From assembly GCF_029982035.1 (NCBI RefSeq), contig NZ_CP104166.1:558001-622000 (forward strand): DNA of 64,000 nt, read 5' to 3'. The DNA is from Megaera polyxenophila. GTDB taxonomy: Bacteria > Pseudomonadota > Alphaproteobacteria > Rickettsiales > Rickettsiaceae. The notes beneath the pieces are model-generated. The model worked only from the letters and a program-made list of their open reading frames with translations. It was not told the DNA's origin and did no database searches. Positions within the stretch are counted from its first letter, which is position 1, and every line of letters begins with the position of its first letter. Positions 26,300 through 35,404 of this stretch are shown piece by piece. The translations under genes and the position numbers were made by a program.

Positions 26300-27972
26300 T
26301 CAATTTCGCCGATATTGACTATAATTATCGGCGATTTATTAATCTCATGCTTTAATATCCGCCTAATTGCTGACTTGGCGCATTCCTGTATTTCGTCGAT
26401 TAATAATCTTCCCTTAGATTGCTTCCTTTGTTTATGCAATGTTTCTGCCACTTCCCGGGTAATAGAATTTAAAAAGTCCTCATCATCTTTTGGGTCAAGG
26501 AGGCCAGGCATTACTATTAAAGGTTTTGTTACAAGTTCTGCTTTCCCATTAACTATTATCGATGCGACCACAATACCGGAATCGCGAATTCTGCGTCGCA
26601 TTTTAAAAATTGGGGAAGAATCAGGGAGTAAATAATCTCCATCAACTGCCAAATACCCATTTTCTACAATATCTATTATTTTAGGATCTTTCTCGTCGAG
26701 TAAGACAACGCTCCCATTCTCCACTTCAACTGTTTTCTTTATTCCGCTAGCTTTAGCTAATTTTACATGTTCGTGGATGTGAACAGGTTCACCGTGTACT
26801 GGAATGCAAATTTTAGGCCTAATCAGCTCGTACATTTTCTTTAATTCTTCAATAGCTGGATGCCCTGATACGTGAACAAAGTGGTCTCTTTCGGTAATTA
26901 CTTCAACCCCCATCCTGACAAAAGTGTTAAACATTCTGAAAATCTTTTTGTCGTTGCCGGGAATAATTTTCGAAGAAAATATAACCGTATCCTTTGGAGC
27001 TAATTTTACCGAGGGATGGACTCTATTAGCCATTTTAGCGGTTGCTGCCATTGGCTCACCTTGACAACCGGTTGCTATAATTAACAGTTCTTCTCTTTTA
27101 TAATTTCCTATAGACCTTTCATCTATCAAGGGAGCGATATCATTTAAATATCCGCTTTCTTGAGCCGCAGCAAGCATCCTGTGCAAGCTTCTTCCGGTAA
27201 GAGCAATTTTTCTTCCGGCTTTTTGACCTGCATGAATTAAAGTATCTAACCTTGCAAGGTTAGAAGCAAAAGTTGTAACGACCACCATCTTTGGGCAGCC
27301 AGCAATAATATCTATAAGGCTTTTTCTAACATCTCCTTCTGAGCCTGAGATACCTGAATTGAAAACGTTAGTTGAATCGCAGACTAAGGCTAAAACCCCT
27401 TCATCTCCACATTTTTTTAATATATCAAAATCTGACAGTTTACCTACTACAGGGTCGGGATCAAATTTCCAATCGCCAGTGTGCATAATGTTGCCGGCAG
27501 CAGTTCTGATCATTAAGGCTTGCATCTCAGGAGCTGAATGGGTTAAAGGCACCATTTCGACTGAAAAAGGGCCTAGGTCAAATTTATCTCCGGCTTTTAC
27601 CTCATTTATTTTAATATCATTAGCAAAAGCATATTCTGATATTTTCGTTTTTAAAAAGTTTTTGGTAAACTTAGTCGTATATATAGGGCATTCTAGGCTA
27701 TTCCATAAATACTGTATAGCTCCGAGGTGATCTTCGTGTGCGTGAGTAAGAACCAAACCAAGTAGGTCTTTTTTATGCTTTTCAATAAATTTTAAATCTG
27801 CTACTACCATATCTACACCCGGTAGATATTCGTCTGCAAAACCACTACCACAATCTACCATTATCCATTTTCCCTGGAAATGATATAAATTAACATTAAT
27901 ACCTATTTCATTTGCTCCGCCGAGTGGAACAAATAATAATTTATCTTTATAAGTTTTTGGGTTGAATGACAT
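26296..27972 (-). CDS. rnj: Ribonuclease J family metallo-beta-lactamase
   Basis: RNA 5'-3' exonuclease/endonuclease for mRNA turnover and rRNA maturation. The 558-residue chain has the metallo-beta-lactamase motif THAHEDHLGA (His-x-His-x-Asp-His, near residue 77) and HTGDWKFDPDP. The beta-CASP domain contains CDSTN and ATGCQGEPMA, and the final motif VHVSGHPAIEE precedes IPVHGEPVHIHEH. Length and order match alphaproteobacterial RNase J. It is transcribed alone, divergent from the PAP2 gene. Confidence 0.9.
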   Translation of the reverse strand: MSFNPKTYKDKLLFVPLGGANEIGINVNLYHFQGKWIMVDCGSGFADEYLPGVDMVVADLKFIEKHKKDLLGLVLTHAHEDHLGAIQYLWNSLECPIYTTKFTKNFLKTKISEYAFANDIKINEVKAGDKFDLGPFSVEMVPLTHSAPEMQALMIRTAAGNIMHTGDWKFDPDPVVGKLSDFDILKKCGDEGVLALVCDSTNVFNSGISGSEGDVRKSLIDIIAGCPKMVVVTTFASNLARLDTLIHAGQKAGRKIALTGRSLHRMLAAAQESGYLNDIAPLIDERSIGNYKREELLIIATGCQGEPMAATAKMANRVHPSVKLAPKDTVIFSSKIIPGNDKKIFRMFNTFVRMGVEVITERDHFVHVSGHPAIEELKKMYELIRPKICIPVHGEPVHIHEHVKLAKASGIKKTVEVENGSVVLLDEKDPKIIDIVENGYLAVDGDYLLPDSSPIFKMRRRIRDSGIVVASIIVNGKAELVTKPLIVMPGLLDPKDDEDFLNSITREVAETLHKQRKQSKGRLLIDEIQECAKSAIRRILKHEINKSPIIIVNIGEID

Positions 27973-28022
27973 TTATTTTTCTATATTATTGTGTTTTCCT
28001 GTGTTAATTATATAAACTATTA

Positions 28023-28715
28023 ATGATGTTTAGTCTATGGATAAATAATTACCTTGTTAATATAAGCCTAATAATTACTGCTTTTCTTACGCTTTTACTT
28101 ATTGCATTTCCTGAATTAGATATTTCTTTTTCTCAGCTCTTTTTTTTTGAGGAAAATGGGTTTATATATAAGGAAAACTTTTTAGTTTATCAGATCCACG
28201 CACTATTGCCTTCGTTGACTAAATTATTTAGCTTAATTTGTCTGATATACCTTGTATACATTGCTATTAAACACAGGTCTTATAAAAGAGTTCTTAGATC
28301 TGGGGTGTTTTTTTTGGTTATTGCTGCTGCGATTTCTCCTGGTTTTGTGGTAAATGAAGTGTTTAAAGAAAATTTTGGTAGAGCAAGGCCACGTCATATA
28401 GAGGAATTTAATGGAAAAAGAGAATTTACTAAGGCATTTACAATAAGCGACCAATGTGAACGTAATTGCTCTTTTTCTTCAGGTCATGCTGCTATGGGAT
28501 ATTTTTTAACTGCAATTGCTTATACTACAAATTTACTGTACTTTAATAGAATTTATCTTACCGGAATTGTTTTTGGTAGTTTAGTGGGGCTCTCAAGGAT
28601 CGTAATGGGAGGACATTTTTTAAGCGATGTATTGGCCTCGGCTTTTGTAGTACTGTTTCTTGATCATGTAATATTTATTTTATGGCAAATGCTCATCAGA
28701 AATTTAAAAAAATAG
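28023..28715 (+). CDS. PAP2-family membrane phosphatase
   Basis: Integral membrane acid phosphatase of the lipid phosphatase type, acting on a lipid phosphate such as undecaprenyl pyrophosphate, phosphatidylglycerophosphate or lipid A. The 230 residues have about six membrane segments and the three family motifs in order: K-x6-RP (KENFGRARP), SGH (FSSGHAAMG) and SR-x5-H-x3-D (SRIVMGGHFLSD). All catalytic residues are present. The 3' end overlaps nadK by 34 nt, so they are co-translated. The substrate cannot be read from the sequence. Confidence 0.8.
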   Translation: MMFSLWINNYLVNISLIITAFLTLLLIAFPELDISFSQLFFFEENGFIYKENFLVYQIHALLPSLTKLFSLICLIYLVYIAIKHRSYKRVLRSGVFFLVIAAAISPGFVVNEVFKENFGRARPRHIEEFNGKREFTKAFTISDQCERNCSFSSGHAAMGYFLTAIAYTTNLLYFNRIYLTGIVFGSLVGLSRIVMGGHFLSDVLASAFVVLFLDHVIFILWQMLIRNLKK

Positions 28716-29464
28716 CAATTATTCATCAGCCTATACCAGAGTCAGTACAAATAGCTGAGCAATTGCGTAAATATTTTTCACCTGTAAACCCCGAAAATGC
28801 TGATTTGATAATAGTAATTGGTGGGGATGGAAGCCTTTTACATGCTCTGCATAATTATATGGGCTTAAATATACCATTTTACGGCATTAACTCCGGTAGC
28901 GTCGGGTTTTTAATGAATAATTTTCATATCGAGAATTTCCCAAGTAATATTCAGCAAGCAAAATCTACAAATTTATATCCTTTAAAAATGAAGGCAATTA
29001 ATACCAAAGGCCAAGAATTTGAAGCTTTAGCGCTTAATGAAGTCTCAATTTTTAGGCAGACTAATCAGGCAGCAAAATTTCGGATCAAAGTTGATGATAT
29101 TGAAAGAATTGAAGAATTAATAGCAGATGGAGCTTTGGTTTCTACGCCGGCGGGCAGTAGTGCCTATAACCTTTCTGCTGGAGGTACTATAGTTCCTTTA
29201 GGATCGAATGTTTTATGTCTAACGCCAATTTCTCCTTTTAGACCTCGGCGCTGGCACGGAGCGATATTACCAGCAGAGGTTGTTATAGAATTCGAGATTT
29301 TTGAGAGCGATAAGAGGCCGGTGAGTGCGGTGGCAGATTTTAATGAATTTACTCATGTTGAAAGGGTAATAATTAGATCATCCAAAGCTAAAGCCATCAA
29401 GCTTTTATTCGATCAGAATCATACTTTTGAAGATAGAGTAATAAAAGAACAATTCAGTTATTGA
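28682..29464 (+). CDS. nadK: NAD kinase
   Basis: Phosphorylates NAD+ to NADP+. The 260 residues contain the catalytic GGDG motif (IVIGGDGSLLHAL, around residue 47), GINSGSVGFLMN, the nucleotide-binding NE in LNEVSIFR, and the TPAGSSAYNLSAGG segment. The start overlaps the upstream PAP2 gene and there is no better Met downstream. Six nt separate it from the cox11 gene. Confidence 0.93.
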   Translation: MANAHQKFKKIAIIHQPIPESVQIAEQLRKYFSPVNPENADLIIVIGGDGSLLHALHNYMGLNIPFYGINSGSVGFLMNNFHIENFPSNIQQAKSTNLYPLKMKAINTKGQEFEALALNEVSIFRQTNQAAKFRIKVDDIERIEELIADGALVSTPAGSSAYNLSAGGTIVPLGSNVLCLTPISPFRPRRWHGAILPAEVVIEFEIFESDKRPVSAVADFNEFTHVERVIIRSSKAKAIKLLFDQNHTFEDRVIKEQFSY

Positions 29465-29470
29465 TCTATC

Positions 29471-30001
29471 ATGCAGCAACAAAATATAAAACTAGCTTTA
29501 TCTATAGTGCTATTGCTAATGAGCATGCTGATCCTCTCTTTTGCTTCTGTTCCTATATATAGTTTATTTTGTAAAGCCACAGGATTTGGCGGTACTACTA
29601 CCCGCCAGGAGTCATTTCTAAAGCCGCAAAAAGGTATAAGAAAAATTATAGTAGAATTTGATGCTAATGTTGATAAGGACCTTCCTTGGAGATTTGTTCC
29701 CAAACATCGACGGGCACAAGTAACTACGGGAGAAACTGCTTTGATTTTTTATGAATCGGAAAATTTGAGTAATAATGATATCATAGGTACTTCTGTATAT
29801 AACGTAACGCCTGACAAAGCCGGTAAATATTTTGTTAAAGTCCATTGTTTCTGTTTTGAGGAACAGCTATTAAAAGCTGGACAGAAAATGCTTATGCCGG
29901 TTTCGTTTTATATTAGTGCGGACTTGGATAAAGATCCAGATATGGACGATGTTGACAGGATTACCTTATCTTATAGTTTCTTTAAGGTTAGGGATTTATA
30001 A
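29471..30001 (+). CDS. ctaG: Cytochrome c oxidase assembly protein CtaG/Cox11
   Basis: Copper chaperone that supplies CuB of subunit I of cytochrome c oxidase. 176 residues with one N-terminal membrane anchor (residues 7-30). The VPIYSLFCKATGFGG segment follows, then LPWRF, and the copper-binding CFCF with Cys126 and Cys128. It is followed by coxC after 109 bp. Together with Sco (6322) it provides both copper insertion routes. Confidence 0.92.
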   Translation: MQQQNIKLALSIVLLLMSMLILSFASVPIYSLFCKATGFGGTTTRQESFLKPQKGIRKIIVEFDANVDKDLPWRFVPKHRRAQVTTGETALIFYESENLSNNDIIGTSVYNVTPDKAGKYFVKVHCFCFEEQLLKAGQKMLMPVSFYISADLDKDPDMDDVDRITLSYSFFKVRDL

Positions 30002-30110
30002 AAGAAAAATTTTCTAGACATAATAAGATAGCGGGATAATATAATAGACAGGGTTATAGAATTTTGTAATTCGTCGACCCCTTTGATAATTTAGAAGTTT
30101 CGGGTAAAAA

Positions 30111-30929
30111 ATGTCGGCAAAACAACAACATCCTTTTCATCTAGTAGAACTAAGCCCTTGGCCTATTTTGACTGCTTTTTCTCTTTTATTTGTTACGCTT
30201 GGAGTTGTATTTTTAATGCATGGCCACTCTATGGCTGAGTATTTTAGTATTTTTGGCGGTGGGGCAGTCATTTTTTGCTCTTATCATTGGTGGAAGGATG
30301 TTATAAAAGAAGGCAGGGTAGGGCATCACCATACAGAGAAAGTAAGAATGGGATTAAGAATAGGCATGGCCCTTTTCATACTTTCAGAAGCCATGTTTTT
30401 TTTCGGGTTTTTCTTTTCTTTTTTTCTAGCACGTTTTTTTCCAGCTGGAATATTAGAAGGCTTATGGGTAACCGGGGAAGGGCTATGGCCTCCAAAAGGA
30501 ATACAAACTTTTGACCCTTGGGATATCCCGTTTATGAATACCCTTATTTTATTGCTTTCTGGTACTACCGTTACTTGGGCTCACTATGCTATTACTCAAA
30601 ATGATCAGCGTAACTCAGTAATGGCCTTAGGTATTACTGTATTGCTTGGAATTGCTTTTACTGCTTTTCAAGCTTATGAATATCATCATGCTGCATTTAA
30701 GTTAACTGACGGTATATATGCTGCCAACTTTTATTTAGCTACTGGGTTTCATGGTTTGCATGTAATAATCGGCACGATATTCTTAACAGTATGTTATTTT
30801 AGGGCAAAAAACGGGCATTTTATAGGAGGAAACGGGCATTTAGGGTTTGAATTTGCTGCCTGGTACTGGCATTTTGTCGATGTAGTATGGTTATTTCTAT
30901 TTGTATTTGTCTATGTACTTGGCAGATAA
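30111..30929 (+). CDS. ctaE: Cytochrome c oxidase subunit III
   Basis: Seven-helix subunit III of the aa3-type oxidase in the inner membrane. 272 residues begin with the typical HPFHLVELSPWP. SEAMFFFGFFFSFF carries the conserved Glu, GLWPPKGIQTFDPWDIPFMNT lies in the loop, and the C-terminal half has GFHGLHVIIGT and YWHFVDVVWLFLF. All family landmarks are intact. Subunits I and II are not in the window. Confidence 0.95.
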   Translation: MSAKQQHPFHLVELSPWPILTAFSLLFVTLGVVFLMHGHSMAEYFSIFGGGAVIFCSYHWWKDVIKEGRVGHHHTEKVRMGLRIGMALFILSEAMFFFGFFFSFFLARFFPAGILEGLWVTGEGLWPPKGIQTFDPWDIPFMNTLILLLSGTTVTWAHYAITQNDQRNSVMALGITVLLGIAFTAFQAYEYHHAAFKLTDGIYAANFYLATGFHGLHVIIGTIFLTVCYFRAKNGHFIGGNGHLGFEFAAWYWHFVDVVWLFLFVFVYVLGR

Positions 30930-30964
30930 TAAATTGTTTTCTGGCTTCTAACTTTACAAAACTA

Positions 30965-30994
30965 CTGAGGTTTTCGAGATACCGCAGCTTTTTT
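30965..30994 (+). terminator. Weak intrinsic terminator after cytochrome oxidase subunit III
   Basis: CTGAGGT (30965-30971) can pair with ACCGCAG (30981-30987) with one mismatch. The right arm is followed by C and six T on the plus strand. It lies between the convergent ctaE and rlmB genes. Confidence 0.4.
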
Positions 30995-31007
30995 ATAAGT
31001 TTTCTGT

Positions 31008-31748
31008 TTATATTGTCCTTAATGCATAAAAAATAATTGATGCAGCATTAGATGCGTTGAGGCTTTCTACTTTACTTGAAATAGGTATTCTAATTAAAAA
31101 ATCGCACGATTCGTTTGTTAAGCGTCTCATTCCTTTTGCTTCTGAGCCAATTATGATAGCTATCTTGTTAAATTCACTTAAAGAGTCTAAGTTGTTATCT
31201 TTACCTTCCAAATCAAGGCCTACTATCCAAAACCCTTGTTTTTTTAATGTTTCAATAGCGGTTTTGATATTTGCAACTTTTGCTACCTGTACTAATTCAA
31301 GGCAGCCGGAAGCTGCTTTTGCAATAGTGGCACTTTCTGCAGGGGAATTGTGGGAAGGAAGAATTAATTTGGTTATGCCAAATGCAGCAGCACTTCTAAT
31401 TATTGCTCCGATATTCTGAGGATCTGTTATTTGATCAAGAATAACTATTCTATCAATATCTTTAGAAAAATTCATTTGACTTAGGTTACTAAGAAATATC
31501 GGATGAATATAAGCAATTATTCCCTGATGCGGCTGTCCATGGCCAATTTTTTTATTGATAAAATCTGCTGAAACTATTTCAACGCTAAAATGATGAATTT
31601 GGTTTTTAAGTTCAAGAAATGTTTTCTCTAGGCAATAAATTTTTTCAATATGTCTATTTTTGTTGCTGATGGCAGCAAGTACTGCATGTTTTCCATACAT
31701 ATAGTATAAACCACCGTTATTGTAGGTTGATTTCCTGCTGCTTCTCAT
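31008..31748 (-). CDS. rlmB: SpoU/TrmH-family rRNA 2'-O-methyltransferase (RlmB-like)
   Basis: SAM-dependent knotted (SPOUT) methyltransferase, probably for G2251 of 23S rRNA. It has an N-terminal RNA-binding substrate domain (YGKHAVLAAI onward) and the three SPOUT motifs: DPQNIGAIIRSAAAFG, IIGSEAKGMRRLT and IPISSKVESLNASNAASI. Of 246 residues the first 16 may be a non-native extension, since Met17 (MYGKHAVLAA) matches the usual start of the family. Specificity for G2251 is inferred from the closest bacterial type. Confidence 0.85.
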   Translation of the reverse strand: MRSSRKSTYNNGGLYYMYGKHAVLAAISNKNRHIEKIYCLEKTFLELKNQIHHFSVEIVSADFINKKIGHGQPHQGIIAYIHPIFLSNLSQMNFSKDIDRIVILDQITDPQNIGAIIRSAAAFGITKLILPSHNSPAESATIAKAASGCLELVQVAKVANIKTAIETLKKQGFWIVGLDLEGKDNNLDSLSEFNKIAIIIGSEAKGMRRLTNESCDFLIRIPISSKVESLNASNAASIIFYALRTI

Positions 31749-31779
31749 GGTTAAAAGATGCTTTTATTTAAAAATGTTC

Positions 31780-31808
31780 TTGACACAAAATACTATTTAT
31801 TATAGAAA
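31780..31808 (+). promoter_or_regulatory. Sigma-70 promoter for the tRNA-Tyr / tRNA-Gly / tuf unit
   Basis: A perfect TTGACA (31780-31785) and TAGAAA (31803-31808) are separated by 17 bp. It is the best promoter match in the window. It lies about 130 nt ahead of tRNA-Tyr, so the primary transcript would carry a leader of about 120 nt that is removed by tRNA processing. Confidence 0.6.
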
Positions 31809-31938
31809 CTATCAACCAAAAGATTTAGATTTAGTGTGCCTAAAGAATGGCATCCAAATCATAAGTTATTAAGTAAAAGATAAATTAATTGCTTGCGTTT
31901 AGCTTAGAGATGATCTATTTTGCTGTAAGCGTTAGAAC

Positions 31939-32024
31939 GGAGGGGTGGCCGAGCGGTCAAAGGCAGCAGACTGTAAATCTGCCCGCGTATGCGTTCGAAG
32001 GTTCGAATCCTTCTCCCTCCACCA
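31939..32024 (+). tRNA. tRNA-Tyr (GUA anticodon)
   Basis: Acceptor arms GGAGGGG and TCCCTCC (one G-T pair), discriminator A and an encoded CCA. The anticodon stem GCAGA/TCTGC closes the loop CTGTAAA with anticodon GTA. A long class II variable arm is present (CCGCGTATGCGTTCGAA region), and the T arm contains GGTTCGAATCC. Confidence 0.96.
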
Positions 32025-32069
32025 TATAATCTACATTTTTTTTGTGGGTTGGTTGGGGAAAGTGTGTAT

Positions 32070-32143
<74 letters not shown>

Positions 32144-32223
32144 TTTACTCGGATGATGTAGTTAAAAAAGTGTAATTAATTATTTGATGTTGATTTGTAA
32201 TAAACTTTCAGGAGATTAAGGTT

Positions 32224-33402
32224 ATGGCTAAACAAAAATTTGAAAGGAATAAACCGCACTGTAATATTGGTACCATCGGACACGTTGACCATGGAAAAAC
32301 CTCTTTAACAGCTGCAATTACCAAAGTTCTTGCCAAAAAAGGACAGGCACAAGAAAAAAAATATGATGATATTGACGGAGCTCCGGAAGAAAGAGAAAGG
32401 GGCATTACCATTTCTACTGCGCACGTTGAATATGAGACAGATAAAAGACACTATGCGCACGTGGATTGTCCTGGTCACGCTGACTATGTTAAGAACATGA
32501 TTACAGGTGCTGCGCAAATGGACGGTGCGATTCTTGTTGTCTCCGCAGCTGATGGTCCTATGCCGCAAACTAGAGAGCATATCCTACTTGCTTATCAAGT
32601 TGGTGTTCCTTCTCTTGTTGTTTTCTTAAATAAGGTTGACATGGTTGACGATCCAGAATTGATTGAACTTGTCGAGATGGAAATAAGAGAGCTTCTTACA
32701 GCTTATAAGTATCCAGGAGATGAAATACCGATAATAAAAGGTTCTGCGCTTCAAGTTCTAGAAGGTGGGGATTCTAAGTGTATAGATGAGTTAATGGAGG
32801 CGGTTGATTCTTATATTCCGCAGCCTGCTCGTGATATTGATAGGCCTTTCTTAATGCCGATTGAAGATGTATTTTCAATTTCTGGTCGTGGTACTGTTGT
32901 AACTGGAAGAATTGAGAAAGGAGTTGTTAAAGTTGGTGATGAGATAGAGATAGTTGGAATTAAAGCTACTGAAAAAACCACTTGTACTGGTGTTGAAATG
33001 TTTAGAAAGCTTCTTGATTCTGGTCAAGCTGGAGATAACGTTGGAGTTCTTCTTCGTGGCACAAAAAGAGAGGATGTAGTAAGAGGGCAGGTGCTTGCTA
33101 AACCTGGTTCAATTACTCCGCATACTGAATTTGAAGCGGAAATATATGTTCTAGCAAAAGATGAAGGTGGTCGTCATACTCCATTCTTTAAAAATTATCG
33201 TCCTCAGTTCTATTTTAGAACTACTGACGTTACTGGTGAAATCGAGTTACCTGCTGGTAAGGAAATGGTTATGCCTGGTGATAACACAAAAATTATTGTT
33301 AAGTTGATAGCTCCAGTTGCCATGGATGAAGGTTTGCGGTTTGCTATCCGTGAAGGTGGAAGAACGGTTGGTGCAGGTGTTGTATCAAAAATAATTAAAT
33401 AA
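32224..33402 (+). CDS. tuf: Translation elongation factor Tu
   Basis: GTPase that brings aminoacyl-tRNA to the ribosome. The 392 residues contain G1 GHVDHGKT (residues 19-26), G2 RGITI, G3 DCPGHADY and G4 NKVD, followed by domains 2 and 3. AGGAG lies upstream of the ATG. The gene follows two tRNAs and precedes rpsJ, with a strong hairpin between them. In most proteobacteria a tuf gene follows fusA. The absence of rpsL, rpsG and fusA here matches the rearranged rickettsial layout. Confidence 0.97.
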   Translation: MAKQKFERNKPHCNIGTIGHVDHGKTSLTAAITKVLAKKGQAQEKKYDDIDGAPEERERGITISTAHVEYETDKRHYAHVDCPGHADYVKNMITGAAQMDGAILVVSAADGPMPQTREHILLAYQVGVPSLVVFLNKVDMVDDPELIELVEMEIRELLTAYKYPGDEIPIIKGSALQVLEGGDSKCIDELMEAVDSYIPQPARDIDRPFLMPIEDVFSISGRGTVVTGRIEKGVVKVGDEIEIVGIKATEKTTCTGVEMFRKLLDSGQAGDNVGVLLRGTKREDVVRGQVLAKPGSITPHTEFEAEIYVLAKDEGGRHTPFFKNYRPQFYFRTTDVTGEIELPAGKEMVMPGDNTKIIVKLIAPVAMDEGLRFAIREGGRTVGAGVVSKIIK

Positions 33403-33412
33403 ATTTGTTTTG

Positions 33413-33447
33413 AACTCAGTTTAAACTTCGTTTAAGCTGAGTTTTTA
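33413..33447 (+). terminator. Intrinsic terminator between tuf and rpsJ
   Basis: AACTCAGTTTAAAC pairs with GTTTAAGCTGAGTT across a TTC loop (14 bp, one G-T pair) and is followed by TTTAAATTATT. It should end most tuf transcripts, so the S10 operon probably needs its own promoter within 33448-33502 or depends on read-through. Confidence 0.7.
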
Positions 33448-33502
33448 AATTATTAGTTTAACTCTGTGAGTTTTTGCTGGCTGTTTAAAATATAGGTTAA
33501 TA

Positions 33503-33820
33503 ATGAATAATCAAAAGATAAAAATTAGGCTTAAATCATTTGATCATCGATCCCTGGAGCATGCAACTAGAGAAATCGTTAGTGCTGTAAAAAGAACAGG
33601 AGCAGATGTTAGTGGTCCGATTCCTCTCCCGCGATCGATTGCGAGGTTTACTGTTAATAGATCTCCGCATATAGATAAAAAATCTCGGGAACAATTTGAA
33701 ATTAGGACTCAAAAAAGGCTTGTGATTATTAATTATCCTACGCCTCAAACTGTTGAAGCTTTAAGAAAAGTGGACCTGCCAGCTGGTATTGATGTTGAAA
33801 TTAAATTGGTGGGTGTGTAA
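33503..33820 (+). CDS. rpsJ: 30S ribosomal protein S10
   Basis: Head-domain protein of the small subunit, also NusE in transcription antitermination. The 105 residues have the family signatures IRLKSFDHRSLE, SGPIPLPRSIARFTVNRSPH and GVDVEIKL-like end (GIDVEIKLVGV). First gene of the S10 operon; only 2 nt separate it from rplC. Confidence 0.97.
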   Translation: MNNQKIKIRLKSFDHRSLEHATREIVSAVKRTGADVSGPIPLPRSIARFTVNRSPHIDKKSREQFEIRTQKRLVIINYPTPQTVEALRKVDLPAGIDVEIKLVGV

Positions 33821-33822
33821 AA

Positions 33823-34467
33823 ATGAGAACAGGTTTAATCGCAAAAAAACTCGGCATGAGTTCAAAATTTACCGTAGAGGGTAAAAGGCTAACACTGACT
33901 TTCTTGCATATTGATAATTGTCAAGTAGTGGGTCAGAAAACTATTGATAGAGACGGTTATAATGCAGTTGTAATTGGGGCCGTATTAAAGAAGCCTTACA
34001 AGGTTTCTAAATCAATGAAGAAAGTATTTGCTAATGCTAAGGTAGAACCAAAAACTAAGTTAAAAGAGTTTAGGGTTTCTGAGAACCACATGCTTGATGT
34101 TGGTCTGGAATTAAAACCTACCCATTTTGAAATAGGGCAGTTTGTAGATGTCTCTGGTACTTCAATCGGAAAAGGTTTTGCTGGAGTTATGAAAAGACAT
34201 AATTTTCGTGGATTGGAAGCGTCTCACGGCGTTTCAATTTCCCATCGTTCTCATGGTTCTACAGGACAATGTCAAGATCCGGGGAAGGTTTTTAAGGGTA
34301 AAAAAATGGCGGGTCACTTAGGTGATGTTAGAGTTACTGTGCAGAATCTAAAGGTGGTAGATTTAGATATTGAAAAAGGTTTAATGATTGTAAGTGGTAA
34401 TGTACCTGGTTCTAAGGGCAGTTATATATATGTGAAAGATGCGGTTAAAAAGTCAGCGTCGAATTAG
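33823..34467 (+). CDS. rplC: 50S ribosomal protein L3
   Basis: Early-assembly protein near the peptidyl transferase centre. The 214-residue chain begins RTGLIAKKLGMS, and the central motif is KGFAGVMKRHNFRG, followed by SHGVSISHR and the methylatable-Gln region GSTGQCQDPGKVFKGKKM. The C-terminus is PGSKGSYIYVKDAVK. Order and length are normal. It is followed by rplD after 23 nt. Confidence 0.97.
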   Translation: MRTGLIAKKLGMSSKFTVEGKRLTLTFLHIDNCQVVGQKTIDRDGYNAVVIGAVLKKPYKVSKSMKKVFANAKVEPKTKLKEFRVSENHMLDVGLELKPTHFEIGQFVDVSGTSIGKGFAGVMKRHNFRGLEASHGVSISHRSHGSTGQCQDPGKVFKGKKMAGHLGDVRVTVQNLKVVDLDIEKGLMIVSGNVPGSKGSYIYVKDAVKKSASN

Positions 34468-34490
34468 AGGGTTAATTAGGTAAGATTTAT

Positions 34491-35111
34491 ATGAAAGCCA
34501 AGCTATTAAGTCTAGACAATAAGGAGTTGGGAGACATCGTGGTAGATGATGCCATATTTGGTCTAGAAGCAAGAATAGATATAATAAAAAGAGTTGTTGA
34601 TTGGCAGAGAGCTAAAGTCATGAGCGGTACTCATAAAACAAAAACTGTTGGGGAAGTTTCTGGTTCTGGAAAAAAGCCTTTTAAACAAAAAGGTACTGGT
34701 AATGCAAGGCAAGGTAATGCAAGGGGTGTTCAGCGTCGCGGTGGCGGTATTGCTTTCGGTCCTGTGCCAAGATCTCATGAAATTAAACTGCAGAAAAAAG
34801 TTAGAAAGCTTGGAATGAGGCATGCTTTGTCTGTTAAGTTTTCTGAGGGTGCTGTTCATATTATAGATTCAACAAAAATGAAAGAACCGAAGACAGCGGA
34901 CTTAGTGAAATCATTATCTAATTTTGGTCTCGGTAAATTTTTTATTATAGATGGAAAAGAAGTTGATCAAAATATAAAATTATCAGCAAAATCAGCAGCG
35001 AATACTTGTGTAGTGCCTGTTATTGGTGCAAATGTATATGATATAGTAAATAGCGATTATATCTTAATATCTAAGGATGCGTTGCCGCTTTTAGAAGAGA
35101 GGTTAAGATGA
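34491..35111 (+). CDS. rplD: 50S ribosomal protein L4
   Basis: Lines the exit tunnel and, in E. coli, represses the S10 operon. The 206 residues contain the extended tunnel loop with KPFKQKGTGNARQGNARG and GGGIAFGPVPRS. Compared with E. coli the basic loop is fully conserved. The stop overlaps the rplW start by 4 nt (ATGA). The S10 leader that L4 binds in E. coli is not recognisable here. Confidence 0.96.
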   Translation: MKAKLLSLDNKELGDIVVDDAIFGLEARIDIIKRVVDWQRAKVMSGTHKTKTVGEVSGSGKKPFKQKGTGNARQGNARGVQRRGGGIAFGPVPRSHEIKLQKKVRKLGMRHALSVKFSEGAVHIIDSTKMKEPKTADLVKSLSNFGLGKFFIIDGKEVDQNIKLSAKSAANTCVVPVIGANVYDIVNSDYILISKDALPLLEERLR

Positions 35112-35404
35112 TATCTGCTAATAAATATGATATAATAAGAAAACCGTTGATTACTGAGAAATCAACCGTTTTAGGCGAGCTTGGGAAGTACGTTTTCGAG
35201 GTGGAGAAAAGTGCTGAAAAAGGTTTGATAAAAAAAGCAATTGAAGAAATTTTTACAGTTAAAGTTAAATCTGTAAACATTTTAAATCAGAAAGGCAAAA
35301 AGAAAAGGTTTAAAGGCGTAATGGGACGTAGGTCTGATGTGAAAAAGGCTATGGTCACTTTGGAGAAAGATTACACTATTGATTTTACAGGGGGAGGTAA
35401 GTAA
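35108..35404 (+). CDS. rplW: 50S ribosomal protein L23
   Basis: Sits at the tunnel exit and docks trigger factor and SRP. 98 residues with YDIIRKPLITEKST at the start and YVFEVEKSAEKGLIKKAIEEIF after it. The NILNQKGKKKRFKG basic stretch is present. The TAA overlaps the ATG of rplB by one base (TAATG), so translation is coupled. Confidence 0.96.
   Translation: MISANKYDIIRKPLITEKSTVLGELGKYVFEVEKSAEKGLIKKAIEEIFTVKVKSVNILNQKGKKKRFKGVMGRRSDVKKAMVTLEKDYTIDFTGGGK

Noticed and set aside
27359..27730. 123-codon plus-strand frame inside the RNase J gene
   Set aside because: Antisense to a conserved enzyme and without its own signals.
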